DNA of 64,000 bases from Mycolicibacterium rufum (GTDB lineage: Bacteria > Actinomycetota > Actinomycetes > Mycobacteriales > Mycobacteriaceae): contig NZ_CP092428.2 of the NCBI RefSeq assembly GCF_022374875.2, positions 200,011 to 264,010 on the forward strand, read 5' to 3'. Below the pieces are notes generated by a model, which was not told the DNA's origin, made no database searches, and was given only the letters and a program-made list of their open reading frames with translations. This document shows positions 28,019 through 35,213 of this stretch, one piece after another. Positions within the stretch are counted from its first letter, which is position 1. Each line of letters begins with the position of its first letter. The position numbers and the translations under genes were made by a program.

Positions 28019-28330
28019 TTAGTCGGGCAGGGCGTCGAGCAGTAGGTGGGCGAGCTCTTCGCCGGTGGGTAGCGGCAGCGTGTTCGCGGCGGCGAGCACG
28101 TCGTCGCAATCGGCACTGTCGCAGGCGCATTCGGTGTTGCTGGCGCTCAAGTCGCTCATGGCGCTGTCGAGGGCGCAGCCGTCGACGCTGGCGGCGTCGA
28201 TGATCCACCGGGTGCGGTCGTCGGAGAGCCGCAGATAGACCTGGACGGTCTGCTCGACGTAGTGGGTGCCGTCGGGTTCGTAGGAGTAGCGCGCGGCGTG
28301 TCCGTCTCGGCGGTCATGGCGGTCGGTCAT
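28019..28330 (-). CDS. 103-aa unknown protein with Cys/Asp-rich loop
   Basis: ATG 28330 has AGGAAGGAACC just upstream, so the longer open frame is rejected. The product contains DGTHYVEQTVQVYLRLSDD, TRWIIDAASVDGCALDSAM and a cysteine-rich NTECACDSADCDD that could bind metal. It belongs to the orphan-gene array and has its own terminator. No family is recognised. Confidence 0.65.
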   Translation of the reverse strand: MTDRHDRRDGHAARYSYEPDGTHYVEQTVQVYLRLSDDRTRWIIDAASVDGCALDSAMSDLSASNTECACDSADCDDVLAAANTLPLPTGEELAHLLLDALPD

Positions 28331-28376
28331 GGTGGTTCCTTCCTGGTGGTCGGGCGGGTGATGGGGCGAGATGAAA

Positions 28377-28412
28377 TCCGGCCGGCCATCTCGGGTGAGG
28401 TGGCCGGCCGGA
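28377..28412 (-). terminator. terminator of the DUF4192 gene
   Basis: A 12-bp stem, TCCGGCCGGCCA with TGGCCGGCCGGA, is followed on the minus strand by TTTC. It lies downstream of the stop at 28431. Confidence 0.75.
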
Positions 28413-28430
28413 CTCACGGGGTTGGTCGGG

Positions 28431-29387
28431 TCAGTTGGTGGGCGGGGTGTCGCCGAGGCGGGCCAGCATCTGGCGGATTGCTGCGGGCGGGAGTCCGCTC
28501 TGCAGCGCGGTGTCGAGCAAGGCCACGAGGTTGGTGTCCTCGAGTCCGTTGTCGGCGGCGGTGGTTTGGGCGGCGTCGAGGGCGAGGCCGGCGCGGACGG
28601 AGTCGTTGCCGGCGTAGAAGCAGGCAGCGGCTAGCGCGAGTGCCTCGATGCGAGCGATGCCACGCAGTTGGCGCGCGATCCGGGTCCAGAGGGTGCCTCC
28701 TGTGTCGAGGCGGGTGGCGCTGATGACTAGCAGTGCGTCGCGGTGGGTGACGCTGGTGGTGATCAGGTGGCCGGTGTTGGCGGCGAGCTGCGCGGTGAGT
28801 CCGTCGGGGTCGTTGAGGGCTGCGTACAGGCTCAGGATGGTGTGGGTCACGACGTCGGCGGTGATCTCGGCCTCCGGTGCCGGGTCGCCGGGGGTGAACT
28901 CGGCGGCGATGTCGGCGCGGGCGCCCAGGATGGAACGGCCCTCCTCGACGGCGAACCGCAGGGCCAGGTCTGAGATTCGGTAGTCGACGGTGCGACCTGC
29001 CTCTCCGGTGTCGACATCGGTCCAGGAGTGGCCGGCGTCGAGCTGGTCGGCGTGGAGCCGCTTGAAGACCGCGCTGCCGAGCGCGTGCAGCTGGCGGCTG
29101 ATGGCGTCGAGGTGGTGTCCGGCGAGGGCCTGGTGCTCGGCGTCGGCGATGGCGATGAGCAGGACGCTGCGGGCGATTCCGTCGTCGCCGCGCAAGGGCA
29201 GGGCGTTGACGAACTTGATGGCGGTGTGCAGAGGCGCGTCGCTGTCGTAGCGGGCGGCGACGAGGATGCTCTGCTGGGTGCCGTCGTCGTCGATGACGAT
29301 TCCGACGATGCTGTTGGTGGGGGCGAATCCGAGCAGGGCCGGGACGGCGGCCAGGACGTCGGTGCTGGAGCGCAGGTCGAGGGTCAT
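28431..29387 (-). CDS. DUF4192-family protein
   Basis: The product is 318 aa. The start LDLRSSTDVLAAVPALLGFAP followed by NSIVGIVIDDDG is the hallmark of actinobacterial DUF4192 proteins, as are the mid-protein VDYRISDLALRFAVEEGRSIL and the late ALALAAACFYAGNDSVRAGL. Its length fits the family. The biochemical role is unknown; members are common on actinobacterial plasmids and in genomes. It starts behind a diverged copy of leader module B (GGAGAACACC ribosome-binding site) and ends at a strong hairpin, so it is its own transcription unit. Confidence 0.85.
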   Translation of the reverse strand: MTLDLRSSTDVLAAVPALLGFAPTNSIVGIVIDDDGTQQSILVAARYDSDAPLHTAIKFVNALPLRGDDGIARSVLLIAIADAEHQALAGHHLDAISRQLHALGSAVFKRLHADQLDAGHSWTDVDTGEAGRTVDYRISDLALRFAVEEGRSILGARADIAAEFTPGDPAPEAEITADVVTHTILSLYAALNDPDGLTAQLAANTGHLITTSVTHRDALLVISATRLDTGGTLWTRIARQLRGIARIEALALAAACFYAGNDSVRAGLALDAAQTTAADNGLEDTNLVALLDTALQSGLPPAAIRQMLARLGDTPPTN

Positions 29388-29700
29388 GGTGTTCTCCGTT
29401 CGAGTGGGTGATGAGTGCGCCGGTTAGCGCTGGGGTGCAATCGACCGGCGGGGTGGCGCGGGCAACCTCGAAGAGGAAGCGGCGGACGGAGCAGGGTTTT
29501 CAGCCCCCGCCCGCCGGCGCGAAGCGCTTCGGCGGGCAGGGGTAGGGCTGAAAAGGTCACTCGGCCTGCGTAGTTCGGCGTGACCGTGGGTTGACCGTGA
29601 CGGGGCCTCGTCGGTCACACTTGGCACCCCGCTAAACGGGTAATGGTGAGGGGCTACGGACGAGCCGGCCGTCAGGTCGGCATCGCGCCGCAGGCGCGCC
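29388..29700 (-). repeat. leader module B, diverged copy (B0)
   Basis: Clearly homologous to B1 and B2, sharing the CACCCCAGCGCTAACCGGCG box, the GGAGCAGGGTTTTCAGCCCC segment, the CCCGCCG/CGGCGGG hairpin with GAAGCGCTTC inside it, and TCCGTAGCCCCTCACC. It has many substitutions. No credible gene lies inside. Confidence 0.8.
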
Positions 29701-29710
29701 CCTCCGACGC

Positions 29711-29757
29711 AAAAAGGGGGCCCGGCCGGTCACCTGCGTAAGGTGCTGGCCGGGCCC
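29711..29757 (-). terminator. terminator of the 83-aa gene
   Basis: A stem GGGCCCGGCC with GGCCGGGCCC and an inner CACCT/AGGTG pairing is followed on the minus strand by CCTTTTTG. Confidence 0.8.
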
Positions 29758-29772
29758 GGGAGCTTGCTGGGG

Positions 29773-30024
29773 TCAGGACCGCGCCATCCACGTCTGGATT
29801 TCGGCCAGCAGGTCGGGGCTGAGTTGGGTGTCGACGACGGTGACGGATGCGGGCGTTCCGTCGGGGCTGCGGTAGGTGCCGCGGGCTCGGTTCGAGGTGA
29901 TGGTGTTCCAGTTGATCTGACCGAGGAGTCGTTGGGCTTCGATCAAGGTGTCGACCAAGCAGTCGACGGGGTGGTCGAGGCTGGTCATCGCGTTGGCGGT
30001 GATGATCGCGGTGGTGATGGTCAT
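29773..30024 (-). CDS. 83-aa unknown protein behind module B1
   Basis: ATG 30024 is preceded by CGGAGAACACC. It starts MTITTAIITANAMTSLDHP and contains LVDTLIEAQRLLGQINWNTI and VTVVDTQLSPDLLAEIQTWM. I prefer this start over the longer open frame because that one runs through the repeated leader. It is a single-gene unit with its own terminator. No family is recognised. Confidence 0.6.
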   Translation of the reverse strand: MTITTAIITANAMTSLDHPVDCLVDTLIEAQRLLGQINWNTITSNRARGTYRSPDGTPASVTVVDTQLSPDLLAEIQTWMARS

Positions 30025-30335
30025 GGTGTTCTCCGTTCGGGTCTGCCGATGTGCGCCGGTTAGCGCTGGGGTGCAGGGGAACGGCGGGGCGGTGCGCGCA
30101 ATCCCGACAGAGGGCCGTGGTGAACGGAGCAGGGTTTTCAGCCCCTGCCCGCCGGCGCGAAGCGCTTCGGCGGGCTCAGATTGGGACGAAACGGTCACTC
30201 GGCCTGCGCAGTTCGACGCGGACCCAGGGTTGCGCGTGACGGGTCCCGGTCGTTCATACTTGGCGCCCCGCTACACGGATTTAGGTGAGGGGCTACGGAG
30301 AGCCGGCCGCCAGGCCGGCACCGCGCCGCAGGCGC
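30019..30335 (-). repeat. leader module B, copy B1
   Basis: 317 bp matching 31283-31599 with only about two to three differences. It includes the start codon context of the downstream gene, the CACCCCAGCGCTAACCGGCG box, a nested hairpin at 30148-30174 and terminal GC hairpins (GCCGGCC/GGCCGGC; GCGCC/GGCGC). Confidence 0.92.
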
Positions 30336-30385
30336 GCACTCCCGGGGCGAGGAGCGTGATCACCGGTGCGCACGCCGTGATCGGC

Positions 30386-30646
30386 TCAAGCGTCGGGGAC
30401 GGGCGAGTCGCCCAACAGCTGGTCGAGGAGTTCGGAGAATCCGTCGTGGCCGGGTTCGGTGCCGATGACCGCGACGAGCTGCCCGTCGATGAGTGCGTGA
30501 AAGCGCTGCGCGTGTGGGCTCGATCGCGCTAGTTGGGTGAGCGCGCTGACGATCGCTGCGGTGCTTTGGCTGCGGTCGGCGGCGACGCCGATGAGGGTGC
30601 GGGGTGGGGCGTGTCCCTCGGTGGCGTTCAGTGTCCAGATCTTCAC
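30386..30646 (-). CDS. 86-aa unknown protein
   Basis: GTG 30646, preceded by TTGGCGAG, begins KIWTLNATEGHAPPRTLIG. The product continues STAAIVSALTQLARSSPHAQ and FHALIDGQLVAVIGTEPGHD. An upstream ATG at 30694 would place the start inside a terminator hairpin, so I prefer the GTG. It may be expressed by readthrough, as no module precedes it. Family unknown. Confidence 0.5.
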   Translation of the reverse strand: MKIWTLNATEGHAPPRTLIGVAADRSQSTAAIVSALTQLARSSPHAQRFHALIDGQLVAVIGTEPGHDGFSELLDQLLGDSPVPDA

Positions 30647-30682
30647 CTCGCCAATGGTGTGCGACCGACGTGCTGCGTGGCG

Positions 30683-30715
30683 GGCCGGAGTCATCGACTG
30701 TGGATGACTCCGGCC
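30683..30715 (-). terminator. hairpin after the 187-aa gene
   Basis: A perfect 13-bp stem, GGCCGGAGTCATC with GATGACTCCGGCC and a 7-nt loop, begins 10 bp after the stop at 30725. There is no T-tract. Confidence 0.65.
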
Positions 30716-30724
30716 GCCTGTGGA

Positions 30725-31288
30725 TTACCGGGCAGTGGCCGACACCGGCACGTAGGTGTCGCAGGTCGGATCGGCTCGGTGGTCGTCACCGTCGAGGCAC
30801 ACGGCGACCGCGACGCGGTGGACCTCGCCCAGGAGGCCGACGAGGGTGTTGAACGCGACGTGGTCGAGCAGTTGCCACGTCAGCGGACCGGTGTGGACGT
30901 CTGTCCACTTGACGGTGCGGCGTCGGTCCTCGAGGACACGGCTTTGCGGGACCGCGGCGTACTGGGGTCGGTTGGTCCACTCGACGGCGATGGCGGGCTG
31001 CCCATAGGGATCGGGGGCGGTCGCGCTGGTCGGTGGGAGGTGAACGAGCGTGGCGCGGGCGGCGGAGATGGCCTCGAGAACGCCTTGGGCGGCTGAGGCT
31101 GACCAGAAGGTCATCAGAACGGTTCCCAGCCGCATGGTGACGCGGGCATGGGGGGTGCGGGCGTCGTAGACGTCGACGGTGCCGGTCTGGGGTCCGCGCA
31201 GGCGGATGAAGGTGTGAGCGACGAGCCCAGGGGCGTTGGCTGCCAGGGTGGCCGGGTTGGCGGTGCGGGTCTTGGTGGTGTTGGTCAT
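30725..31288 (-). CDS. 187-aa unknown protein behind module B2
   Basis: ATG 31288 follows CGGAGAACACC, identical to the 83-aa gene. The product contains LVAHTFIRLRGPQTGTVDVYD, RVTMRLGTVLMTFWSASAAQGV and VKWTDVHTGPLTWQLLDHVAF, an alpha/beta mix without known motifs. The longer open frame includes the leader module and is rejected. Single-gene unit. Confidence 0.6.
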   Translation of the reverse strand: MTNTTKTRTANPATLAANAPGLVAHTFIRLRGPQTGTVDVYDARTPHARVTMRLGTVLMTFWSASAAQGVLEAISAARATLVHLPPTSATAPDPYGQPAIAVEWTNRPQYAAVPQSRVLEDRRRTVKWTDVHTGPLTWQLLDHVAFNTLVGLLGEVHRVAVAVCLDGDDHRADPTCDTYVPVSATAR

Positions 31289-31599
31289 GGTGTTCTCCGT
31301 TCGGGTCTGCCGATGTGCGCCGGTTAGCGCTGGGGTGCAGGGGAACGGCGGGGTGGTGCGCGCAATCCCGACAGAGGGCCGTGGTGAACGGAGCAGGGTT
31401 TTCAGCCCCTGCCCGCCGGCGCGAAGCGCTTCGGCGGGCTCAGATTGGGACGAAAAGGTCACTCGGCCTGCGCAGTTCGACGCGGACCCAGGGTTGCGCG
31501 TGACGGGTCCCGGTCGTTCATACTTGGCGCCCCGCTACACGGATTTAGGTGAGGGGCTACGGAGAGCCGGCCGCCAGGCCGGCACCGCGCCGCAGGCGC
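31283..31599 (-). repeat. leader module B, copy B2
   Basis: Near-identical partner of 30019-30335, offset 1264 bp. Differences include C/T in ACGGCGGGGY and C/A in ACGAAAMGG. Identity stops abruptly at GCCGCAGGCGC. Confidence 0.92.
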
Positions 31600-31688
31600 A
31601 GGCGTACCGGGGACACCGGAAGCCTTGACACGGTCGAGCACGACGTACCGAATTCCCGGCCGATTCTTTACCTGTTGCGCCGCGCTAA

Positions 31689-32014
31689 TCAGGTGTCGGC
31701 CGGGGGATGTTGCAGGCCGGCGCCTACGAGACGGCGAGGGGGCTCGTTGAGGGTGATCTCGGGCACGTGCCCTCCCGCCGAGCTGGCGATTCTGACGGGC
31801 CATTCCGTCCAGCGGCTCAGTTCGGCGTCGAGGTCGGCCAGCGTCACGTCGTCGCGGGTGAGCGTGATCGGCGGACCCGGTCCGCGCCGATGGGGATGGC
31901 GACGAGTTGGCCGGGGGCCCGGTTGCCGCCGCGCCGGGATTGGAACCGCAGCCGATAGTCGACGCCCCCCTCGTCCACGATCCGACATGGGGCGGGGTAG
32001 TCGGTGATGCGCAT
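31689..32014 (-). pseudogene. frameshifted small orphan gene
   Basis: ATG 32014, behind AAAGGGGGAACCAG, starts MRITDYPAPCRIVDEGGVDY and continues LRFQSRRGGNRAPGQLVAIP. Near 31880-31890 the coding signal switches frame to PITLTRDDVTLADLDAELSR, then WTEWPVRIASSAGG, ending at 31689. The two halves together would make a ~108-aa protein of the same style as its neighbours. A one-base indel (mutation or sequencing error) is the simplest explanation. Confidence 0.6.
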
Positions 32015-32134
32015 CTGGTTCCCCCTTTCGGGGCTCGTTGTCTCGTGCCGGCGGTGGGGGCCCGGTCACGGGTTTGGTGGGGACGGGCCGGGCGGGGAAG
32101 CCGAGCGGGTGCTGCACGGTCCAGTTGCTGTGGC

Positions 32135-32179
32135 AAAAAAGGGGGTCCGCCGGGCTGGTGGGCTCGGCGGACCCCCTTT
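32135..32179 (-). terminator. strong intrinsic terminator
   Basis: A perfect 15-bp stem, AAAGGGGGTCCGCCG with CGGCGGACCCCCTTT, is followed on the minus strand by a run of six T. It lies just after the stop at 32190. Confidence 0.9.
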
Positions 32180-32189
32180 GGGTGGTGCG

Positions 32190-32531
32190 CTACTGGTGCG
32201 GTCCGAGGCCGGCGGCGTTGATGCGGGCCTGAATGGCGGGCAGGCTGATCCAGCGGTCCAGACCGTTGTTCGCTTCGTAGAGCAGTGCCCAGTCTTCCCA
32301 CCCGTCGATCGCGAGGTCGACGTCGGTTTCGTTGACGTTGGGGCGGCTGATGGGAATTTCGTCGTGGTTGTCGGCGCGGTCGGCGTCGGCGACGGTGGCG
32401 ACGAGTTGTCCTGTGCCGTCGAAGGTTCGGGGGTCAGCGGCGGGTGCGACGTTCATGCGGAATCGGAGCTGGCGCGGGGTTCCGCGGTCGTCGATGAATT
32501 GCCAGGCCAGTGCGTAGTCCTTGTCGACCAT
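32190..32531 (-). CDS. 113-aa unknown protein
   Basis: ATG 32531 follows CGAAAGGAACACCACC. The product contains DYALAWQFIDDRGTPRQLRF, FDGTGQLVATVADADRAD and WALLYEANNGLDRWISLPAI. It looks like a compact alpha/beta protein with no recognised family. It ends at the strongest terminator of the array, so it is expressed as a single unit. Confidence 0.65.
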   Translation of the reverse strand: MVDKDYALAWQFIDDRGTPRQLRFRMNVAPAADPRTFDGTGQLVATVADADRADNHDEIPISRPNVNETDVDLAIDGWEDWALLYEANNGLDRWISLPAIQARINAAGLGPHQ

Positions 32532-32595
32532 GGTGGTGTTCCTTTCGCGTTAATGAGGTTACGGGTGTCGCTGTTGGGTGGAGGGGATGGTGCTG

Positions 32596-32624
32596 GCTGG
32601 CCGCCTCGGGGTGAGGTGGCCAGC
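32596..32624 (-). terminator. terminator of the 86-aa gene
   Basis: GCTGGCC-GCCTC pairs with GAGGT-GGCCAGC around GGGGT, 23 bp after the stop at 32647. There is no T-tract. Confidence 0.65.
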
Positions 32625-32646
32625 TAGCGGGGTGCGGTGACCGCGC

Positions 32647-32907
32647 CTAGGAGATGGGGGTGGTGGCGGCGATGATGGCTTCGGCGTCGGCGAGGTAGTA
32701 CTCGGCGTGCTCGCGTTGGCTGGGCTCGCTGGTGCGCTCGAGGAGCAGGGTGACGGCGTGGTCTCGGGCGGAGAGGGCGTACTGGTGTCGGCGGTGGTCG
32801 GTGTCGGCGTTGACGGCGCTGTGGATGTCGGATCGGGCCATCGCGAGGGTGTGGGCGGTGCTGAGTGCGGCGACGTCGGTGGCGTCGGCGGCGAGGGTGT
32901 TGGTCAT
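32647..32907 (-). CDS. 86-aa unknown protein behind module A2
   Basis: ATG 32907 follows CGGAGACACC. It is all-helical, with VAALSTAHTLAMARSDIHSA and ARDHAVTLLLERTSEPSQRE then AEYYLADAEAIIAA. No family is recognised. It shares promoter, leader and start context with the 28-aa ORF at 27604 but not its sequence, so the leader rather than the product is conserved. Confidence 0.6.
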   Translation of the reverse strand: MTNTLAADATDVAALSTAHTLAMARSDIHSAVNADTDHRRHQYALSARDHAVTLLLERTSEPSQREHAEYYLADAEAIIAATTPIS

Positions 32908-33199
32908 GGTGTCTCCGTTTCCTCGTGTTGAGTGCGCCGGTCAGCGCCGGGGTGCGGGGGAATCGGCTGAGGGTGGGCCGTCAAGGGCGAAGAGTCCGGT
33001 GCTGGTGCCGGCGGATGTGCGGCCCGCGAGCGTCAGCGAGCTGATAGGGCCGCACATGTCCTCCGCCGCCGGCAGCAGCAGCGGACGTCCCTTTACGGCT
33101 CGGGCCCCCGGCCGATTACGCTGCACACCCCTGCTGACGGCTTCCAAGGTGAGTGGCTGCGGACGAGCCCGCCGCAGGCGGGCATCCGCGCCCGCCAGG
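32904..33199 (-). repeat. leader module A, copy 2
   Basis: Partner of 27601-27897, offset 5303 bp, with about seven differences seen. Two C-to-G changes in the palindrome (GGCACCAGCACC to GGCAGCAGCAGC) and one near CCCTTTACGG weaken the right arm. Confidence 0.9.
32977..33099. repeat. large imperfect palindrome in module A copy 2
   Basis: Same fold as 27674-27796, with a few non-compensated mismatches in the right arm. Confidence 0.8.
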
Positions 33200-33242
33200 G
33201 CGCGCGGCCGGGTCGTCGTCCCCGCAGGGGGGAACATTCGGG

Positions 33243-33248
33243 CCATAA
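33243..33248 (+). promoter_or_regulatory. candidate -10 hexamer for leaderless 47-aa gene
   Basis: CATAAT ends 7 bp before the GTG at 33256. The spacing fits transcription starting at or next to the start codon. Confidence 0.4.
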
Positions 33249-33255
33249 TGGGCAG

Positions 33256-33399
33256 GTGGAGTCTGCGTTGATGAGGGCGCTGGTGGCGGCGGGTGGTGAG
33301 CCGTCGATGCGTTGTCTGACGTGGCTGGTCGAGGGTGGCCGTCCGGTGATGGGTGTCAACCTGGATCTCGCGTGGCAGCCAGCGGGGACACCGCTCTAG
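33256..33399 (+). CDS. 47-aa small protein, plus strand
   Basis: GTG 33256 to TAG 33399 encodes ESALMRALVAAGGEPSMRCL then TWLVEGGRPVMGVNLDLAW. The frame has sensible codon use, a -10-like element at leaderless distance, and opposite orientation to the array. No family is recognised. It could be the first part of a decayed longer gene. Confidence 0.4.
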   Translation: MESALMRALVAAGGEPSMRCLTWLVEGGRPVMGVNLDLAWQPAGTPL

Positions 33400-33453
33400 A
33401 GCGGGGCTCTAGGTAAGGGTGTTCAGCGCGGCGCGCAGGCTCGCGAAGCGGCC

Positions 33454-34074
33454 TTAGCGGCGGCTGTTGTCGGCGCTGCTTTTCTCGCCGAGCCAGATGC
33501 CGACGATGTGGGCTGTTCCGTCGTCGTCGGTGATCCAGACCGGTCCGCCGGAGTCGCCGGCGACGCTGGCCGGCATACCGGTGGTCATGAACTGGTCGCC
33601 GTCGTAGGTGGATGCCACAGCGCCGCAGTGGGTTCCGCTAGAGACTCCGAGGCGGCAGACGGTGTCGCCGACGTTCGGCGTGAGCGGGGAAGCGGTGGCG
33701 GCGAACGCCACGGTGTCGGTCGCTGTTCTGCTGGCCACGCGCAGACCGAAGTCGATGAGCCCGTAGTCGGGGCCACCCGTTCGCGCTGGGGCGACGACTG
33801 TGGCGACGAAATGCCCCGTTGCGCCGCTGGTTTGGGTGATGACGCGGCCGCCGTCTTCGGTGTGGCAGTGGCCGGCGGTGATGGCGTAGGAGTGGTCGTT
33901 GGTGCCGGTGTAGACGTAGCCGGTGGTGCAGAACGATCCCAATCCGTCATCGGCGGTGTAGTCGATGCGTTCACCGGGGCTGATGGTGGCCAACGACGTG
34001 GCCTGGGCTGTTGGTGCGGCGGCGAGTAGGGAGAGGCCGGCGGCGAGTAGGGCGGCGGCGGTTCGGATGGTCAT
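33454..34074 (-). CDS. secreted trypsin-like (S1-fold) serine protease
   Basis: The product is 206 aa. ATG 34074 opens a Sec signal peptide (MTIRTAAALLAAGLSLLAAA, cleavage near AQA). The mature domain has a chymotrypsin-like triad: His in ITAGHCH, Asp in PDYGLIDFG and Ser in AGDSGGPVW. Paired cysteines (FCTTGY; TVCRLG/THCGAV) fit disulfides. It resembles mycobacterial secreted trypsin-like proteases. It is an unusual plasmid cargo and may act on surface proteins or peptides. Confidence 0.85.
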   Translation of the reverse strand: MTIRTAAALLAAGLSLLAAAPTAQATSLATISPGERIDYTADDGLGSFCTTGYVYTGTNDHSYAITAGHCHTEDGGRVITQTSGATGHFVATVVAPARTGGPDYGLIDFGLRVASRTATDTVAFAATASPLTPNVGDTVCRLGVSSGTHCGAVASTYDGDQFMTTGMPASVAGDSGGPVWITDDDGTAHIVGIWLGEKSSADNSRR

Positions 34075-34087
34075 CCTGGATGCACTT

Positions 34088-34264
34088 TCAGGCAATCCGC
34101 AGGTGGCGTTCGGCATGACGTTGTGCGCGGCTGTGCAGTGACTCGATCCACGCGGCGGCGATGAGCGCGGAATCGCCGGCGCAGCGGGTCGTTCCGGCGC
34201 AGGCGCTGCCTCCGCGGTAGTCGACGACGGACACCGCGTGCAGCCGCTGCCGTGGCCGGATCAC
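34088..34264 (-). CDS. 58-aa unknown protein coupled to the DnaB-N-like gene
   Basis: GTG 34264 overlaps the TGA of the upstream gene (GTGA). It encodes LHAVSVVDYRGGSACAGTTR and ALIAAAWIESLHSRAQRHAE, ending 13 nt before the protease start. The overlap and codon bias support translation. It has two cysteines and no known family. Confidence 0.5.
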   Translation of the reverse strand: MIRPRQRLHAVSVVDYRGGSACAGTTRCAGDSALIAAAWIESLHSRAQRHAERHLRIA

Positions 34265-34887
34265 CGGTCAGCTCCGGTGGCGAGCTTGGCGGCGGTTTCA
34301 CCGCGCCGCCAGAGGTCAGCGAGTTCTTCACGGATGAGCCCGAATTGTGCGGTCAGTTCGTGCCGGTCGACGTCGGCTTCGCCGAGCTGCTGCATCCGCT
34401 GTCCGAGGTTGGAGAACGCACGGCGGTAGGCGTCATCGAGGACCTGGCGCGCGAGGCTGGTGGCGAGCGCCGAGCTGATGTTCTGGGTGTAGGCCTCGAC
34501 GAGGTAGAGAGCCAGATCCTTATAGCGCTTCTCGGTGGGAGGCTCGTCGGGGCACAGTGCTTGACGGGCGGAGATTCGCTTGCCGGCTGCCAGGACGGTC
34601 ACCGGGTCGGCCTTCTCGCCCTGGTTGATTAGACGCCGGATCAGCTCGTAGGCCCAGCGGGCGACGGGCTTGGCGATCGCGTCGTCGGGGACCAGCTCGA
34701 GCAGGATACGAGCCTCGTCGACCGGGAGGTAGAGCAGGGCGCCGATGAACTGAGGCTCGGGCGCCAGGTGGGCGACGACGTAGTCGGCGACCGCGGCGTC
34801 GGCCTCGACGCGGTTGCGCACGAAGGTGTCGTCGGCGCCGGGTGTGCTGGGGACGACGCGCAGGTTGTGGCGAATGGCGGCGGTCAT
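34261..34887 (-). CDS. DnaB N-terminal-domain-like protein
   Basis: The product is 208 aa. Residues ~35-110 (EPQFIGALLYLPVDEARILL, LVPDDAIAKPVARWAYELIR, RLINQGEKADPVTVLAAGKR) resemble the N-terminal helical domain of replicative helicase DnaB. No RecA-like helicase domain follows; the C-terminal half is helical (SSALATSLARQVLDDAYRRA). Such stand-alone domains occur on actinobacterial plasmids and phages. It may recruit host helicase or primase for plasmid replication, which is inferred. Both ends overlap neighbours by 4 nt, giving an operon 35165-34088. Confidence 0.7.
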   Translation of the reverse strand: MTAAIRHNLRVVPSTPGADDTFVRNRVEADAAVADYVVAHLAPEPQFIGALLYLPVDEARILLELVPDDAIAKPVARWAYELIRRLINQGEKADPVTVLAAGKRISARQALCPDEPPTEKRYKDLALYLVEAYTQNISSALATSLARQVLDDAYRRAFSNLGQRMQQLGEADVDRHELTAQFGLIREELADLWRRGETAAKLATGADR

Positions 34888-35165
34888 GACGTGGCAGCTC
34901 CGGTGTGGTGGGGGCGGGTGTCGGTGGCGGCCACGGCGATGGTCGCGGTTCCAACCCGTAGGGGTTGCGGGTGAGCGGGATCAAGGCGCAGTAGAGCGAT
35001 GACACTCGCCAGGTTCGGCGTGGGGGTGTCCGCGCGGCCAGGATGGGCGTGCAGGTATAGGTCGGCCCCGACCGCGTGGGCCAGGAGTGCGTCGTGCGCG
35101 CCGGCCGGATCGGCGTGTCGCGTGGTGCGCGAGATCGCGTCGGTGGCGATCGTCAGCTCATACAT
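34884..35165 (-). CDS. 93-aa unknown protein
   Basis: ATG 35165 starts MYELTIATDAISRTTRHAD. The product continues AHDALLAHAVGADLYLHAHP and PNLASVIALLRLDPAHPQPL. The 3' end overlaps the DnaB-N-like start by 4 nt, so the two are co-translated. It lies 48 bp downstream of nrdH, possibly in one operon. No recognised family. Confidence 0.6.
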   Translation of the reverse strand: MYELTIATDAISRTTRHADPAGAHDALLAHAVGADLYLHAHPGRADTPTPNLASVIALLRLDPAHPQPLRVGTATIAVAATDTRPHHTGAATS

Positions 35166-35213
35166 GGCGGCGCTCCTGGGTGCGTGGTCGGCGGGTTAGT
35201 TCTTCGGGGCCAG

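Noticed and set aside
29424..29627. 67-codon ORF inside module B0
   Set aside because: Copies B1 and B2 have a one-base shift that destroys this reading frame, so it is not conserved as protein.
31459..32301. 280-codon minus-strand open frame crossing module B2
   Set aside because: It spans the repeat and two differently framed genes; the codon pattern is non-coding.
27600..33200. Integron cassette array with attC sites
   Set aside because: The modules are palindrome-rich and follow a gene-by-gene pattern, but they lie upstream of genes, carry no recognisable attC core (GTTRRRY), and there is no integron integrase.
27600..33200. CRISPR-like repeat array
   Set aside because: Repeat units are ~300 bp with genes between them. 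No short regularly spaced repeats exist anywhere in the window.
34071..34331. 86-codon ORF across the 34.1-34.3 kb junction
   Set aside because: The GTG-started frame 34264-34088, coupled to the upstream stop, has better bias and occupies the same DNA.
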